Shown here: in pieces, positions 38,236 through 49,659 of the stretch | Position numbering within the stretch: the first letter of the stretch is position 1 | How the letters are laid out: each line of letters opens with the position of its first letter | Assembly: GCA_943735955.1 (NCBI GenBank) | Contig: OX030959.1 | Coordinates: 8,499,606-8,563,605, forward strand | Direction: 5' to 3' | Source: Piscicola geometra | Lineage: Eukaryota > Annelida > Clitellata > Hirudinida > Piscicolidae | DNA length: 64,000 nucleotides | The notes under the pieces: model-generated | The model's input: only the letters and a program-made list of their open reading frames with translations | Databases searched by the model: none | What the model was told of the DNA's origin: nothing | Translations under genes and position numbers: made by a program

Positions 38236-38781
38236 GTGGATGATAGAAAGTGCTGCTGTGAAGTTTCAATGTATCCCTGTTTTGAGAAACTGAACCAGTT
38301 TCAGATTTACGTCATTCACAAAAACATCTTTCTTACTTTTGTAAAAAAACATAATTTGAGATTAGTTTATGTTTGCATAGACTGGTCAGAAAGCATAACA
38401 ATGGATATGCTTCAAAAATTAATAAAAAGTCATAAAACGGCCAGAAAATCTTACTTGAAGAATAGCGTTCATTACAGTTTGTATGCTCAGTCGAATTGCG
38501 TAAAAGCAATCTTTTAAACGGGCCATTCATTTGCCGGGCAGCGAGAAGACCTGCTTCACATGCGGGAACGAAGCTTTATTGAGCTGCTTGTCGCAAAGCC
38601 TATCATCTGCGATCGTTCCGGAGGCGAAAGCATGAGATTCACAAGTATTTAAAGTGATGAATCTAACTGCGTATTTAAAGCCCCTTGAAAGAAAATTGTA
38701 TAGAATTATGCAAATTGAACGAATCAAGTTCTGCAAAGAAGTGTTTTGGAAAAAAGACTCAAAAAACTCTTTTTGAAACAT
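38236..38781. other. Overlapping unassigned open frames within intron
   Basis: Frames at 38236-38517 (+) and 38527-38781 (-) show no domain or splice support. They may be decayed repeat or chance. The surrounding intron sequence is AT-rich. Confidence 0.25.
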
Positions 38782-39904
38782 AGGATTTTTTTATACATTC
38801 CGAATGATTATAAGCCGGAAGTTGCCAAATGACTGAACTTCTTCCAAACTTTTTAAATATTTTAATTATAATCATCCTTGAAATAATTCTTAATCATTAC
38901 TCTTTAAAAAACTCGAAACATATGAAGCGTATGATTCATTGGAGCCTTTTTTGTTTTTAATGCTAATCTTGCATCAAAATCACTGAAAACATTGAAGCTC
39001 AATGGAATTTATATTGCAAGTTTTAAAAATAAAATTGTTCTGTAGCCGCTGACATTACAAACTTGTCAAGTAAACATAATCCTCAAACATTTGAAAACCA
39101 AAATATTTTGTTTAAAAGCGCTGTTAAAAATCATTATTTTGACATGACATTGAATTTGATCGCAGCGAATTGAATTTTATAATGCCAGCTCCAACAGCCC
39201 TCTCTGGCTCGAAATACTTCAAAGATTAAGAAACCACTCATAATAGTTTTTAAAGAAGAGAATTAATGGCAACATTTAAAACTTTCGTTAGATGACAAAG
39301 CAATGTGTTGTGGTTACCGGGGCATATTATCAAAACATGTAAAACTAATCAAAGAAATTAAAATAATAAAAATTTGATTGAAGAAGCGAATTAGTAGAAA
39401 ACTTTCAATTCACACAAATTTTTCAAATAGAAAAACTTAAACTGAAATTTAAATATTCTGGAAGCTGCATATTGTGGTCAATATTAAATAGAAGCAATAA
39501 AGAACTAAGATTTGATTAGATGGATGTAGATTCAGTGTTAAAATGTATGTTTTTTTGGAAAAACCACATGAAAAAACTGCCTTTCGCGAGGTCACCAAGA
39601 AGCCTCTATATCTCTGTCTAATCCGACATAGTGCACCGCTTCTGCTCACCAAAAAGCTTTTCAACCGAGAACTCTCTATAAATGGATTTCTAATTATTTT
39701 ATTATACTTTGTCTTTCCCCGGCAGTTTATGCCTTCAATACAGTAATAGTCAGGCATTTTTTTGTTGTCTTAGTGCCTATTTTCTCTGTTTTGAACTTCA
39801 TTGACAAATTTTGAACATTGTTTCGAATATTAATACAAAGAATTTAGAAAATGAGTTCATATTTATAATATTAGTTTTTGATTAACTTTATTCAATTTTT
39901 ACAG

Positions 39905-39964
39905 GTTTTCAGAATACCTTTCCAACATTGGAGGAACCTAAGGCTCGCAAAAAGATCAAATACG
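39905..39964 (+). CDS. Lectin/CUB/sushi receptor gene, juxtamembrane exon
   Basis: A 60-nt exon preceded by ATTTTTACAG and followed by GTACGA. In phase it reads (G)FQNTFPTLEEPKARKKIKY(G), a short hydrophilic stalk between the sushi and membrane exons. Phase 1 in and phase 1 out match both neighbours exactly. It is identified by phase and splice signals rather than by homology. Confidence 0.65.
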
Positions 39965-40567
39965 GTACGAGAAACTACCCTTCCCCATTTTCAAAACTGT
40001 TTTTTTCGTTTTAAATAGTAATTTGGCTGAATGATTTGATTGTGTAACAAAAAAATAAATCTCACTAGCCATTCCATTAGTTTGTGGACCACATATATAC
40101 TAAAAGACCAACTTCCTTGCACCATCATTCATGTGCAAGTGTATGTTTGAAATGTTTTTCAAATGGCAGTAAAACAGCTTTTGAATAGAAACTATAAATT
40201 CTAAACAAATGAAACGATAGATTTTCATAAAGATGTCAACTCAAAAGATTTCGGGTTATTAGAAGACAGAATTTGTGACTTTTATGAAACAATGGAATAA
40301 AAAATACAATTTTGATTTTTAAAAATTATTATCTGCATTGATGGATACAAATTAAAGAAAAGTGATAGGTTAGTGCGAAGAACCCTTGGAAATGGTATTT
40401 GCTAGATTTTATGAATCATCTTTTTATCAAACACGTCAAAGACAGCTTGTTGAGATAACAAGTCATTTATTCAACCACTTAGCTTCAAACAACCTAGAGG
40501 CACTAGCCTGGTATTGAGAGTTATTTATTTTTCAATAACATTTTCACATTTTAATAAATATATCTAA

Positions 40568-41360
40568 TAGAGCTGTGCTTCAATCCACGTTAACTTTTGA
40601 TTGACGCGTTAATTATTTAATGCAGTTAAATATTTGAACGCATTTAGCAATTTTATTGCCTTTGAATATATCGAAATTAAACTCTGCTGGCTACATTGTC
40701 AGCAAGTGAAAAACCATTTTTTTATATTTACTGTTAAAAAACAAATGGGAAAATTGCATTTCATCAAAAAACTTCTCATTCTTTGTAGATTTGCAACAGA
40801 ACTTCTAGGCAGTGAAAAATAAGTAAAATCTTCAAGTGCTACTCGAAATTTGTCATTTTACACAAGAAATATGCCCTTCAAAAGATGATCCAGCTAATGT
40901 CATTCGTTTCAAAAGAAAATGTCTTTCCGAACTGAGCAAAGAAAGACTAATCAGAAAATCCAATGGTTAAGAATTGCCACATCATTAGACCCCTGATTTG
41001 AAAATTTAAAATGTATTTTAAAAAATGAAGGATTTAATAGAAACTAGTAAAAGATTAAAAAACTTCAAATACTATAAAGCCTTCACCAAACAAGAGACTA
41101 CAAAAATATGTAGATTCAAATTCTGAAAATGAAAATACTTCAATGTTTACTAAGTAAATCATTCAACGTTATAGAACAGAATCTAAAGTAGGCTTAGAGA
41201 ATTGCCCTCTTTTTTTGTGACGACAACATGAAGAAGCGAAATTGGCACGAAAGTACTTGTCATCTCCTGCAAGTACAGTTCCATGAAAAGGCCTATGCAG
41301 CTTGTCAGGGCAGATGTAGAAAAACTTTTTTGCTCAAATAAGATGTGTGTTTTTGCATTT
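40568..41360 (+). pseudogene. hAT element relic, copy B, in intron
   Basis: The left end TAGAGCTGTGCTTCAATC matches copies at 11953 and 57983. Downstream come GTCAGCAAGTGAA, a RIATSLDP remnant (about 40970-40996) and, near 41245-41290, LARKYLSSPASTVP, a degenerate hAT dimerisation motif (YLSxPASSVPSER). Stops and shifts are frequent. Confidence 0.75.
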
Positions 41361-41444
41361 TGGTATCTTTTATGGATTCGATATTTTGCTTTAAACTGTG
41401 GATTACTTTAATAACTAAGTTTTGATAAAACTTCCATACAGTAA

Positions 41445-42135
41445 AACTTTTCTTATGCGAACTCTCCCAAGAGCGGATTCCTTTTTTATATGAACGATTT
41501 CAAAAAGACAGATTGTTTTTGCATTGAAATCACGAACGGAAACCTTTCTAACGCGTGATAAGGACAAGCTTATACGTAAAATTTACCCCCTTTACGCAGA
41601 ATTTTTGTTTACATTTAAAGCTTTTTTAAATTATTAGTATTCGTGCACGTTCCCGATCACTCAAAAAAAAAATTTTTTTGCTTAAGCTCAAGAGCACACA
41701 TTTTGACTGAGTAGTCTTGAAATGTTGATGTTTATTCTACATTCATTGACCGAATAAATTTGGAAAAATCAGTTTATTAAATGCAATTTTATAGATTTAC
41801 AACAACTAAAAAAGTTTTTTCAACTTAGGCATCAAAAGTGCCAATCATATTGAAAATATATCTGCTTATGATGTAGATAAACATATGGTTGGTGTTCTAC
41901 GAATTGTTTTTCGAAGAATTATACAGTGAATAAGCTTTTCTTGTGTCAAAGAAGTTCCAACTGAAAAAAATGAAACTTCGGAATAAGAAGAAAATGAAGA
42001 AGTCAGTGAAGAAGAACCAGAAAATAGCATGGAGCATGAAAAACATATTGTTAAAATATATTTTGATTGAGAAAGTTTCAAAACTCACTCAATTTTTTTC
42101 AAAACTGGGAGATTTGTTATACAATTCTTAATGCC
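41445..42135 (+). pseudogene. pogo/Tigger-like DNA transposon relic
   Basis: CAGTAAAACTTTTCTTATGC with GAACTC resembles pogo/Tigger termini (CAGT..AAC..TTAT.CGAAC). At 41825-42135 a decayed frame reads DKHMVGVL, an acidic run (SEEEPEN) and a basic end. A homologous inverted copy is at 59110-59420 (DERLVGVLLPKNYTLIEYVS). Class assignment is tentative; the acidic C-terminal tail fits but no DDE motif is visible. Confidence 0.45.
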
Positions 42136-42489
42136 TAAAAGCAAAAAAAACAATTGAAAATTGTAACTTTTTTCCAAAATGATTAAAACAGAGTGAAAAT
42201 GTTGAGAAACTTCATGTAAAAAACGTGAAAATCGAAAAAGAAAATAAATTGAAAATGTGAAAATTTATTTTGCAAAATTTTAAATTTGAAAATCCAAAGA
42301 ATTAAAATGAGTTTAACATTACATTTTTCTCTATTTTCACACTTGTTTTAGTTTCGAAATAAGTTTTTATAATATAAACTAAATAAAAAATTAAGAATTA
42401 AGAAAATCAAAAACATGAATTAAAAGATAAAAGTTTTTAGGGTGAAAAAAAGTTTTAAATGTGTTTTACTTAAAAAAAGATGTAAAAAA

Positions 42490-42685
42490 ATTAGCTTTCG
42501 CTGCTTTTACACTTTTTCAGTTTCATTAGGTGAAGATACTGCATCTTAAATGAATAAAATGTTTTTTATAAAATCTTGTTCTTATTTCATTTTTGCGTCA
42601 ATTAGTTTCAAAAAGTTGAAAATTGATTTACATTTGCCTAAGTTATAAACAATTACAGTGTCATGATTTTTTGGCCCACAGTGTA
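42490..42685. mobile_element. Tc1/mariner-like terminal fragment, copy 2
   Basis: It aligns with 17037-17236 and ends in TTTTTTGGCCCACAGTGTA. It sits directly before the transmembrane exon at 42811. Confidence 0.55.
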
Positions 42686-42810
42686 TTTTTAATTGAGAAA
42701 AATTTTCATACTTTAAGAAAATATTTAATTTAAAATTTACACTTAAATAAATATATTTAATTAAGTAAAATTTCGATACTTTAATAAATATATTCAATTC
42801 CTCTTTGCAG

Positions 42811-42892
42811 GCTTAGCCGTGCTACTGGTGGTGTCAATAGCTCTCACCATCGGCGTCTTCATCCTTGTTGCAGGCCTCTTCTTCCTCAAAAG
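42811..42892 (+). CDS. Lectin/CUB/sushi receptor gene, transmembrane exon
   Basis: The acceptor CCTCTTTGCAG is strong. In phase (G + GC) the exon reads LAVLLVVSIALTIGVFILVA then GLFFLK: a single 22-25-residue hydrophobic helix followed by basic residues, a stop-transfer signal placing the SUEL, CUB and sushi modules outside the cell. The donor may be AAAAG/GTCGCC (42893) or CAT/GTATGC (42906); the first pairs with the acceptor at 48847, the second with one at 48781. Without splicing the frame stops at 42951-42953. The call is well supported by phase and hydrophobicity. Confidence 0.8.
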
Positions 42893-42954
42893 GTCGCCTG
42901 TGCATGTATGCATTGTAATATTACAAGCTATTTAGCTTTCATGCACACACTTCT

Positions 42955-42981
42955 CCTTCTTCTTCTTCTTCTTCTTCTTCG
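42955..42981. repeat. (CTT)n microsatellite
   Basis: About nine TTC/CTT units directly follow the transmembrane exon. Confidence 0.9.
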
Positions 42982-43024
42982 CATATTGTGCAGGGCTTTC
43001 CTGGAGCCTCAACGCACCTCAACA

Positions 43025-43740
43025 AATAAAAAATGAGAAACAAGCAAAAATATGAGAAAATATAAATAAATAATATTAAAATGTATATAAAAAATAATAA
43101 TAATAAATATATATATAATAAATAAATAATAATATAAAAATATATATAAATAATTAACTAATAATAAGTAATAAAAATATAAATAAGAATAATAAAAATA
43201 ATTAATAATAATAAGTAAATAAATATAAATAAATTAATAAAAACAAATAAATACTAATAAATAATAAATAAATAATATGAAAAGAGAATAATAAATAGAT
43301 TAATATAAATAAATTAATAATAACAAAAAAATATTGATAAATAATAAATAAATAATAATAAATAAATATTAATAAATAAATAATAATTAATTAATTAATA
43401 ATAATAATAATTAATAATAATAAATAAAAAATATAAATTAATTGATAATAACAAATAAATATTAATAACAAATAAATATTAATAAATAATAAATATTAAT
43501 AAATAATAAATAAATAATATAAATAATATAAATAAATCATAATAAATAAATCATAATAAATAAATCATAATAATTAAATAATAATACATAAATAATAATA
43601 ATAAATAAATCATAATAAATAAATCATAATTAATAAATAATAATAATAAATAATAAATAATAAATAAATCATAATAATAAATAAATAATAGCAATAAATA
43701 ATAATAATAATAAATGAATAATATTAAAAAAAATAAATAA
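43025..43740. repeat. AAT/AATAAATA-rich simple-sequence tract, ~700 bp
   Basis: Cryptically simple sequence of AATA, AAT and ATAA units with almost no C or G. The Tyr/Leu/Ile-rich - strand frame at 43551-43766 is an artefact of it. Confidence 0.95.
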
Positions 43741-43807
43741 AGCGTATTTATAATGCGCCAAGACACGCAACTTAGGCACCACTCACTTGTCGTGAAGCAC
43801 TACATCA

Positions 43808-44400
43808 TAAAGGGAGAGGTTGCACAAGACGGAACGATTTTTAAACGTAGACTCATAGCTCAATTGCGTAAGAAATAATTTAAATTTATCCAGCCATAAT
43901 ATTGGTACCTTGTCTAGTTATGTGAACTCAAACATAAGAATAAATAAAAATTAAAAAAAGAAGTTGTTTTACTTTAAACATGAACACTAAAAAATTTCAT
44001 CTTGAGCAACTGGGTTCCCAAAATGGAATGCTTAGTTCCCTAAAAATAAATTATAGTGTTTTTAATAAAAATATCATTTAAACGTTGTATTTAACGTCAA
44101 ACTTGTTTAGTTATGTAAAGAAAAACTTGCAAATTCAATTTTTTCTCTTTCTAGGTTTTCTAATTTTTATTTCGACTATGAGGTGCTATAAAGCCGATGT
44201 AAAAGTTAATGAATACTAACAGATTTTAAATCATTATAATGTAAATAATTGGTTTATATTTATTTTCAATAATTTATATAAAATACTAACTCTTTTTACT
44301 TTTACAAAATTTATTCTCTCTTTACTTTTTATAAAATATATTCTCTACTTTTTAAAAAATATATAGGGGGAGGTTGCACAAGTCGGGACGATTTTCAAAC
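43808..44400 (+). mobile_element. Family X copies in intron
   Basis: GGGAGAGGTTGCACAAGACG starts one copy. At 44170-44220 an inverse match to 795-850 appears (ATGAGGTGCTATAAAGCCGA), and a second terminus GGGGGAGGTTGCACAAGTCG is at 44366. They are probably nested or broken copies of the repeat at the left edge of the window. Confidence 0.65.
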
Positions 44401-44599
44401 GGAGCCATACAGCAGCAAGATTTGACAGAATACATTTTGTGCATACTAATCAATCAATCAATTTAATTTATTAAACCCAAAAGCTTTTTTCACTAAAAAA
44501 AATACACATTTTTAGTATCTAACTTTACCCACATCACCATCATTGCTACATTACAAATATCACCGTAATACCATTATTCCTGCTACATTGTCATATTAC

Positions 44600-44698
44600 C
44601 ACATCATCATCATTCCCACTACAATATCATCATCATCATTCTCACTACAAGATCATCATCATCATTATCATCGTCATCATCATCATCATCATCATCAG

Positions 44699-44734
<36 letters not shown>

Positions 44735-44747
44735 TATCATCATCACC
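44600..44747. repeat. (ATC)n microsatellite
   Basis: Interrupted CAT/ATC units directly abut the 3'-truncated end of the endonuclease relic at 44770. The His-rich frame 44543-44797 is an artefact. Confidence 0.93.
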
Positions 44748-44769
44748 AGAGAATGATCGGTATCACAAT

Positions 44770-45990
44770 CAGCACTGTGATAGGTGCGAGTATGTAGTAC
44801 ACTTTTCAGAAAAGATTGCCGGATGATGATCCGGTCGAGTTGGTGCCAGTGTTTAGATTGTGGATGTCTCTACGAAACTTTATGCTGTGGTTTCATCTGA
44901 AAAAAGTGTTGGTGATGCTGAGATTGTGATATGAGCACATCTCCAAGAGTCGTTGCCCATTTTCATTCATCTTTCCGACACCAAATTTACCAAGACATGG
45001 GGACCAAGAGTAGTGATCATCACCCACTCTTGCATTAAAGTAACCCAGCAGTATAAGTTGTTCTTCTTTAGGGATTTTATTGAGGAGCGAATCTAGCTGG
45101 TCATAGAAGTCGTCTTTGGAATCATTCGTTGCGTTAAGGGTTGGTGGATAGGCACTGATGAGGTTGACTGGCCCATAAGTGGTGTGAAGACGGAGTGAAA
45201 AAAGTCTTTCAGTTTCTATTTGGCAAGGTTTTATCTTTCCCAGCAGATGGTTCCGGACAGCAAAACCAACGCCATATTTTCTGTTGTCTTCAACACTTTT
45301 CCCTTGCCAAAAGAATGTAACAAAATTTTTTCTAGACTCCCAAAATCAGCTAGCTGAGTATCCTGCAGTGTGGCAATGTCGACCAGGAGTCTCAAGAGTT
45401 CATCGTTGATAACTGCAGTCTTTCGGGCATCACTGATCATCTGGAGGTCTTGAGATAGCCTTGGTGTAAGTGTTCTCACATTCCAGGTGCCCAGTTTTAA
45501 GACAAGTGTTTTCGTTTTGTTTTTGATAGTCTTGTTTGCGGGTACATAATAAGTCTGCTTGTCGAGTGTTGCAGCACTATGGGCCCAACGCACCCAGTAG
45601 GGCAGGCAAACTCTGATGGAACAACATCTATTTGACTGGGGGCTGCCCAGCTTGAGGCGGGCGGTAGTTGTAAATAAGACATGGCGATCTTTCACACCGT
45701 CGGAAGCAACCCCTGGCGCCATATGAAACATATGACTTATAAACGGTAAACTGCTACTTCCCGTGTTTTTTCAACGCTTTCAGCGAAGTTGGAGTGACCT
45801 CTCCAGGGCGTAAGCCTGGGCAAAATACTATGGAAAGTAAGTTGTAGCCCATGCAGCAGACCCCCCTCTCCACGCTTGATGGTGAGTCTAAGAAAAAGTC
45901 AAAGCCGATATATCTTGGAACCATCATCATCGCAGGAGTTGCGGGAATGACTTTGTGAGCAAAGTTGAAAAGTTAAACCACCTTAGGAAC
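44770..45990 (-). pseudogene. RTE-like LINE apurinic endonuclease relic (LGTWNVRT type)
   Basis: Read from 45731 down: LGTWNVRTLTPRLSQDLQ, ARKTAVINDELLRLLVDIAT, LQDTQLADFGS, then (frameshifted) LISAYPPTLNA, LLGYFNARVGDD, SWRHPQSKHWHQLD and HSADCDTDHSLV. These are the ordered blocks of the exonuclease-endonuclease-phosphatase domain of non-LTR elements, often mis-annotated as 'craniofacial development protein 2-like'. The usual GDFNA is GYFNA and ETR is DTQ, so catalytic residues are lost. It ends in the (ATC)n tract. An RT fragment of the same kind lies at 49660-49930. Confidence 0.88.
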
Positions 45991-46428
45991 TCCAAATCCG
46001 GATTTGAAATGAGGGTTGATTCCCTTAGCCTTTATTAGCCAAAACCTAACCTAATTAATTACACTAGTCGAAAATTGGAAAAATTGCGAAAATTAAATAT
46101 AAAAGTTATTTTTCTAATATTTTTTGTGCCAAATCTGAAAATATTATCCGTTTTCACACATCGCTCCCTATTTTTTGCTATTCGTCGTCAAAAGTATTTC
46201 TCTGGAATGAAAGATCGGGGCTTTACGTTACAAGGGTTGTATATTAGAAGATTGATAAATCTTATAATAAATAAATAAAAGGTCTCCAAAAATCATTTTT
46301 ATTTCAACCTTCAACTTCTATAAACAAAATAGTCGTTGTATTCGTGTTCTTAAACATCTTATACCCTTTTTTTCTTCTGGGAGAACTGTAGTAAGTTTTA
46401 AGAGTTTGATTATTTTCGTTATATCTTA

Positions 46429-47159
46429 CAGTGTTATTTTCGTTTCATAAAATAATTATAGTTTTTATTTCAGTTTCGTTTTGGAATCAATTATAGTTTT
46501 AATTTTCGCTTTCGTTTTGAAAATAATGAAAGTTTTTATTTTCCTTTTCGTTTTGAAAATAATTAAAGTTTTTATTTTCGTTTCAGTTTTGAAAATAATT
46601 AAAGTTTTTATTTTCATTTTAGTTTTGAAAATATATTAATTTACAACTTTGAAAACTATTTTTTTATATCTAACAAAATTAATTGATCATAAAATGAAAC
46701 AGGAAAATAGAACTGTATATTAACAACAAATAAGTTTCAAAATTTAACAGTCAATTGAAATATTATATGAATTGAGTACGTAAATTATTGAGTACTAACA
46801 TATTTGAAATATAATAACAAATTTACGATTAAAATAAGTGATAATTTAATTGACAAAGCGAAGCGGCAATAAAATAACGTTTTATAAATGGCGCTACTCC
46901 CATAAAGCCCAAAGATAATGTTTATAACATAGACATCTATTTTTATATAAATTATACATTTCCATATTATGGCATACTTTGAAATTTATTTAATTTTCGT
47001 TTTGAAAATAATTATAGTTTTAATTTCAGTTTCGTTTTGGAAATAATTATAGTTTTTATTTTCGTTTTCGTTTTGAAAATAAATTTAGTTTTTATTTTCG
47101 TATTCGTGGAACGATTATTCAGAATTGTCGTTTTCGTTTTCGTTACGAAAATAACACTG
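46429..47159. mobile_element. hAT-type MITE, 731 bp, family M3, with perfect 8-bp duplication
   Basis: Both ends carry the 15-bp inverted terminus CAGTGTTATTTTCGT. The flanking octamer ATATCTTA is identical on both sides (46421-46428 and 47160-47167). Blocks of tandem TTTTCGTTTTGAAAATAAT subterminal repeats lie inside each end. CAGTG termini plus an 8-bp duplication are diagnostic of hAT. No transposase frame; non-autonomous. It sits in the intron before the last exon of the lectin/CUB/sushi gene. Confidence 0.93.
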
Positions 47160-47607
47160 ATATCTTAACTATTCTTTGCATTTCATTGAGTTTTTTGTGA
47201 ATTACTTCAAAGCAACCTTTTATAAAAAGTTTTTAAGCAAAAGCGGGAATAGCAGATTTAGTTTAAACAGAAGCGAAACTGTACCATGGTCTTCCACCAA
47301 AAAATTATAAAAACTTGCCTATCAATATGCTGTGAAAACAAATGTTTAAAAAATTGAACAAATTGAAAAATGCAGGAGCTGATTGATTTAAGTCATTTTT
47401 TACGCGAAACAGTTTTTCTTAAAAGAAATTCATGAGGCTACAAGCCTCAGCCGAGACACCAGCTTCAACCGGCAAACGTTTTTTTTAATAAGCTGGATTC
47501 GATTAAATATTCCAACAATTTTAAATAAACAACTGTGTTTATTTCATTTAAAATGCATATTTGGCACTTGTTACATTCAACCCCGACTACTGAAACAAAC
47601 AACACCG

Positions 47608-48206
47608 TAGAGGAGACTGTGGCACGATGACGAGCCGGGCAAGATGACGAATGTCTTAGTAGTTGAAACGAACACTACTGGTTCTTTAATTACCATTTAG
47701 TTGAATATTAGTATGCAAACGCTGAAATCACAATTTTTGTTTTAGTTGTGAAGCTTTGATTGTTTTCCGCGGTCACGTTATAACGTTATGCACGTTTAAA
47801 TAAGCTCTGCTGCAGAAATAGGTAACATATTTCCCTTGAGAAAAATATTTATTAGTAGTAAATTTATATTACTACCTATTAACATAAATAGTTTTCAATA
47901 AGTTGACTTCATATATAGCAATAAAAACAAAAATTTGTAACTAAGCAGTTCGGGGCAAGATGGTCGGGGGAAAATGATATTCAGAAGGTTAAAATTTTAG
48001 AATTTTTTTAGTGTTGTCATTTAGTAGATTTTTTGAAAAATTAAATTATTTCTTAGTTATATTTATTTTTAAAATTAAATGTTGATACTTTCTTACAAAA
48101 AATGAATTTTCTAACAGTTCATGAAAAAAAAAGTTTGTTATCTTTACAATTAAATAACTAAATGACATAAATCGTTAAGCAGGTCATCTTGCCCCGGTCT
48201 CCCCTA
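47608..48206. mobile_element. TA-flanked element, 599 bp, GGGGCAAGATGAC family
   Basis: The left end TAGAGGAGACTGTGGCACGA and right end (inverse) TAGGGGAGACCGGGGCAAGA form imperfect inverted termini of about 24 bp bounded by TA. Internal GGGCAAGATG copies at about 47636 and 47953 repeat the terminal motif. TA edges suggest a Tc1/mariner-type or similar TA-targeting family. No coding sequence. Relatives: 12757, 24340, 35348. Confidence 0.75.
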
Positions 48207-48847
48207 TATGTTACAGGTAATCTTCATAATTACTAATTAATAATTAGGAAATCTACAGTAGGTCTGAAATTTAGAGACAATCCGTGAAAATGCATGAAAA
48301 TATATTACTTTAGCTGCAGATTTTTTGTTAATTATGTTAACATATTTATTTTTGACATTAGGACGTCTTTATTTGTTTCGTATTTTATTATCAATTGATT
48401 TTTAAATTCATATGAATTATATTTGAATAATATTTTATATTAATTTATATAGAAAACATATTTATTGATATATGAAGCAGATAAAGGCATCTCAATGTCA
48501 AAAAAGTTGTTTCTTGAAATAATTGACAAATTATCAAAAATATTAAAAAAATAATATTATATTTTCATTCAATTCCTAGTGACTTGCTTACTTCTACACA
48601 TCGCCTGTAACAGATAAAAGGAAAAAAATCAAATATATTAATAAACTTTTAGAAACTGATTATATTATAAACAAATAAACTATAATTTAAATTCAACAAT
48701 CCAGCAGTGATGGGCTACTAACTAAATATTTATAATTAAACTATAACTAGTTTTTAACTAACTGACATAAAAATTTTGGAGACCAATGTAATTAACTCCA
48801 CAAATGAATGCAATCCATTCCAAATGCCAAAACCACCCCCTACACAG

Positions 48848-49148
48848 GGCTGCACTCTCATCTACACCACGCCACAGAGTCATCGCCAGTCTCAACCATT
48901 CAGACCTTCTACATGCAGGAGTCCACCAAGTCAAGTCCTCGTCTTTGCCTGAACACACATTCCAGGCGCGAGATGTCAGTTCAAAAGTTGTTCAAATTCC
49001 GTTTGATTGCCATATCTCGTTTGAGACCCCGTTTCCCCAAATTCCACTTCAACCAACGCAAAAGCAAACAATTGTAAAGGAATCGCTCTGCAAGTCTATC
49101 TCTTCCAACAAAATTAGCACAACGACGCATTCAACCACTCACCTTTGA
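48848..49148 (+). CDS. Lectin/CUB/sushi receptor gene, putative last exon (cytoplasmic tail)
   Basis: The acceptor CACCCCCTACACAG/G has a good pyrimidine-rich tract and joins in phase to the 42892 donor (AG + G). The resulting frame gives a ~100-residue Ser/Thr/Pro/Gln-rich hydrophilic tail (AALSSTPRHRVIASLN at the start, KISTTTHSTTHL at the end) and a TGA at 49146. An alternative is an exon starting at 48782, joined to a donor at 42906, giving a 57-codon Pro-rich tail (PFQMPKPPPTQGC) ending at 48952. Both are phase-consistent, so alternative splicing or misassignment is possible. An AATAAA lies at 49584-49589. No domain was recognised. Confidence 0.5.
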
Positions 49149-49583
49149 AACGGTGGATTTGAAAGACTTCTCACCAGGTTTCTCAAGTCACTCTTTGAAA
49201 TTAAAAATTCTACATCTGTAAGACAAAGACGATGAACACAAGATCTTGGATTTTGTTTTGGGAAAGAGTACCGCCTCTATTGCATGTTACACATAAAAAA
49301 GAATACAGCTCTTGAAGAGGGTTAAATGTCATTGCTTATTTATTTAGACAGACCACCAACTTTTACTATCACCATTTTGATTTGAGTTTTAACTTTAAAT
49401 GCAGTCTATTGATTCCAATGATCTAAATTCAGTGTTCTGATGAAATTTAAAAAAGGCTTTTTCTGTTATACTTAGAAAACTACCTTTTGGCCTTTAAATC
49501 TATGGAATTTACAAGTACTCAAGCATTTTTAAAAAAATCTTCGTTAATATAACAATATTAAAATTCAATTATAAATCATTTTG

Positions 49584-49589
49584 AATAAA
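49584..49589 (+). terminator. Candidate polyadenylation signal
   Basis: AATAAA about 435 bp after the putative stop codon at 49148. In AT-rich DNA the hexamer is common, so support is limited. Confidence 0.3.
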
Positions 49590-49659
49590 TTTTTTCTCAA
49601 AAATAAGAAACTTTTTTCTAAATATAAAGCAAAAACTAGATAAATCAGGTTAAAACCAT

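Noticed and set aside
43551..43766. Tyr/Leu/Ile-rich membrane-like protein on the - strand
   Set aside because: Translation of the AAT-rich simple tract.
44543..44797. His-rich protein
   Set aside because: Translation of the (ATC)n array.
45231..45731. Host gene for a craniofacial development protein 2-like product
   Set aside because: The sequence is the endonuclease domain of a non-LTR retrotransposon, with frameshifts and lost active-site residues.
48758..48958. - strand frame with CRRSEWLRLAMTLWRGVDES
   Set aside because: It lies antisense to the putative tail exon and lacks a splice context. Kept as a minor alternative only.
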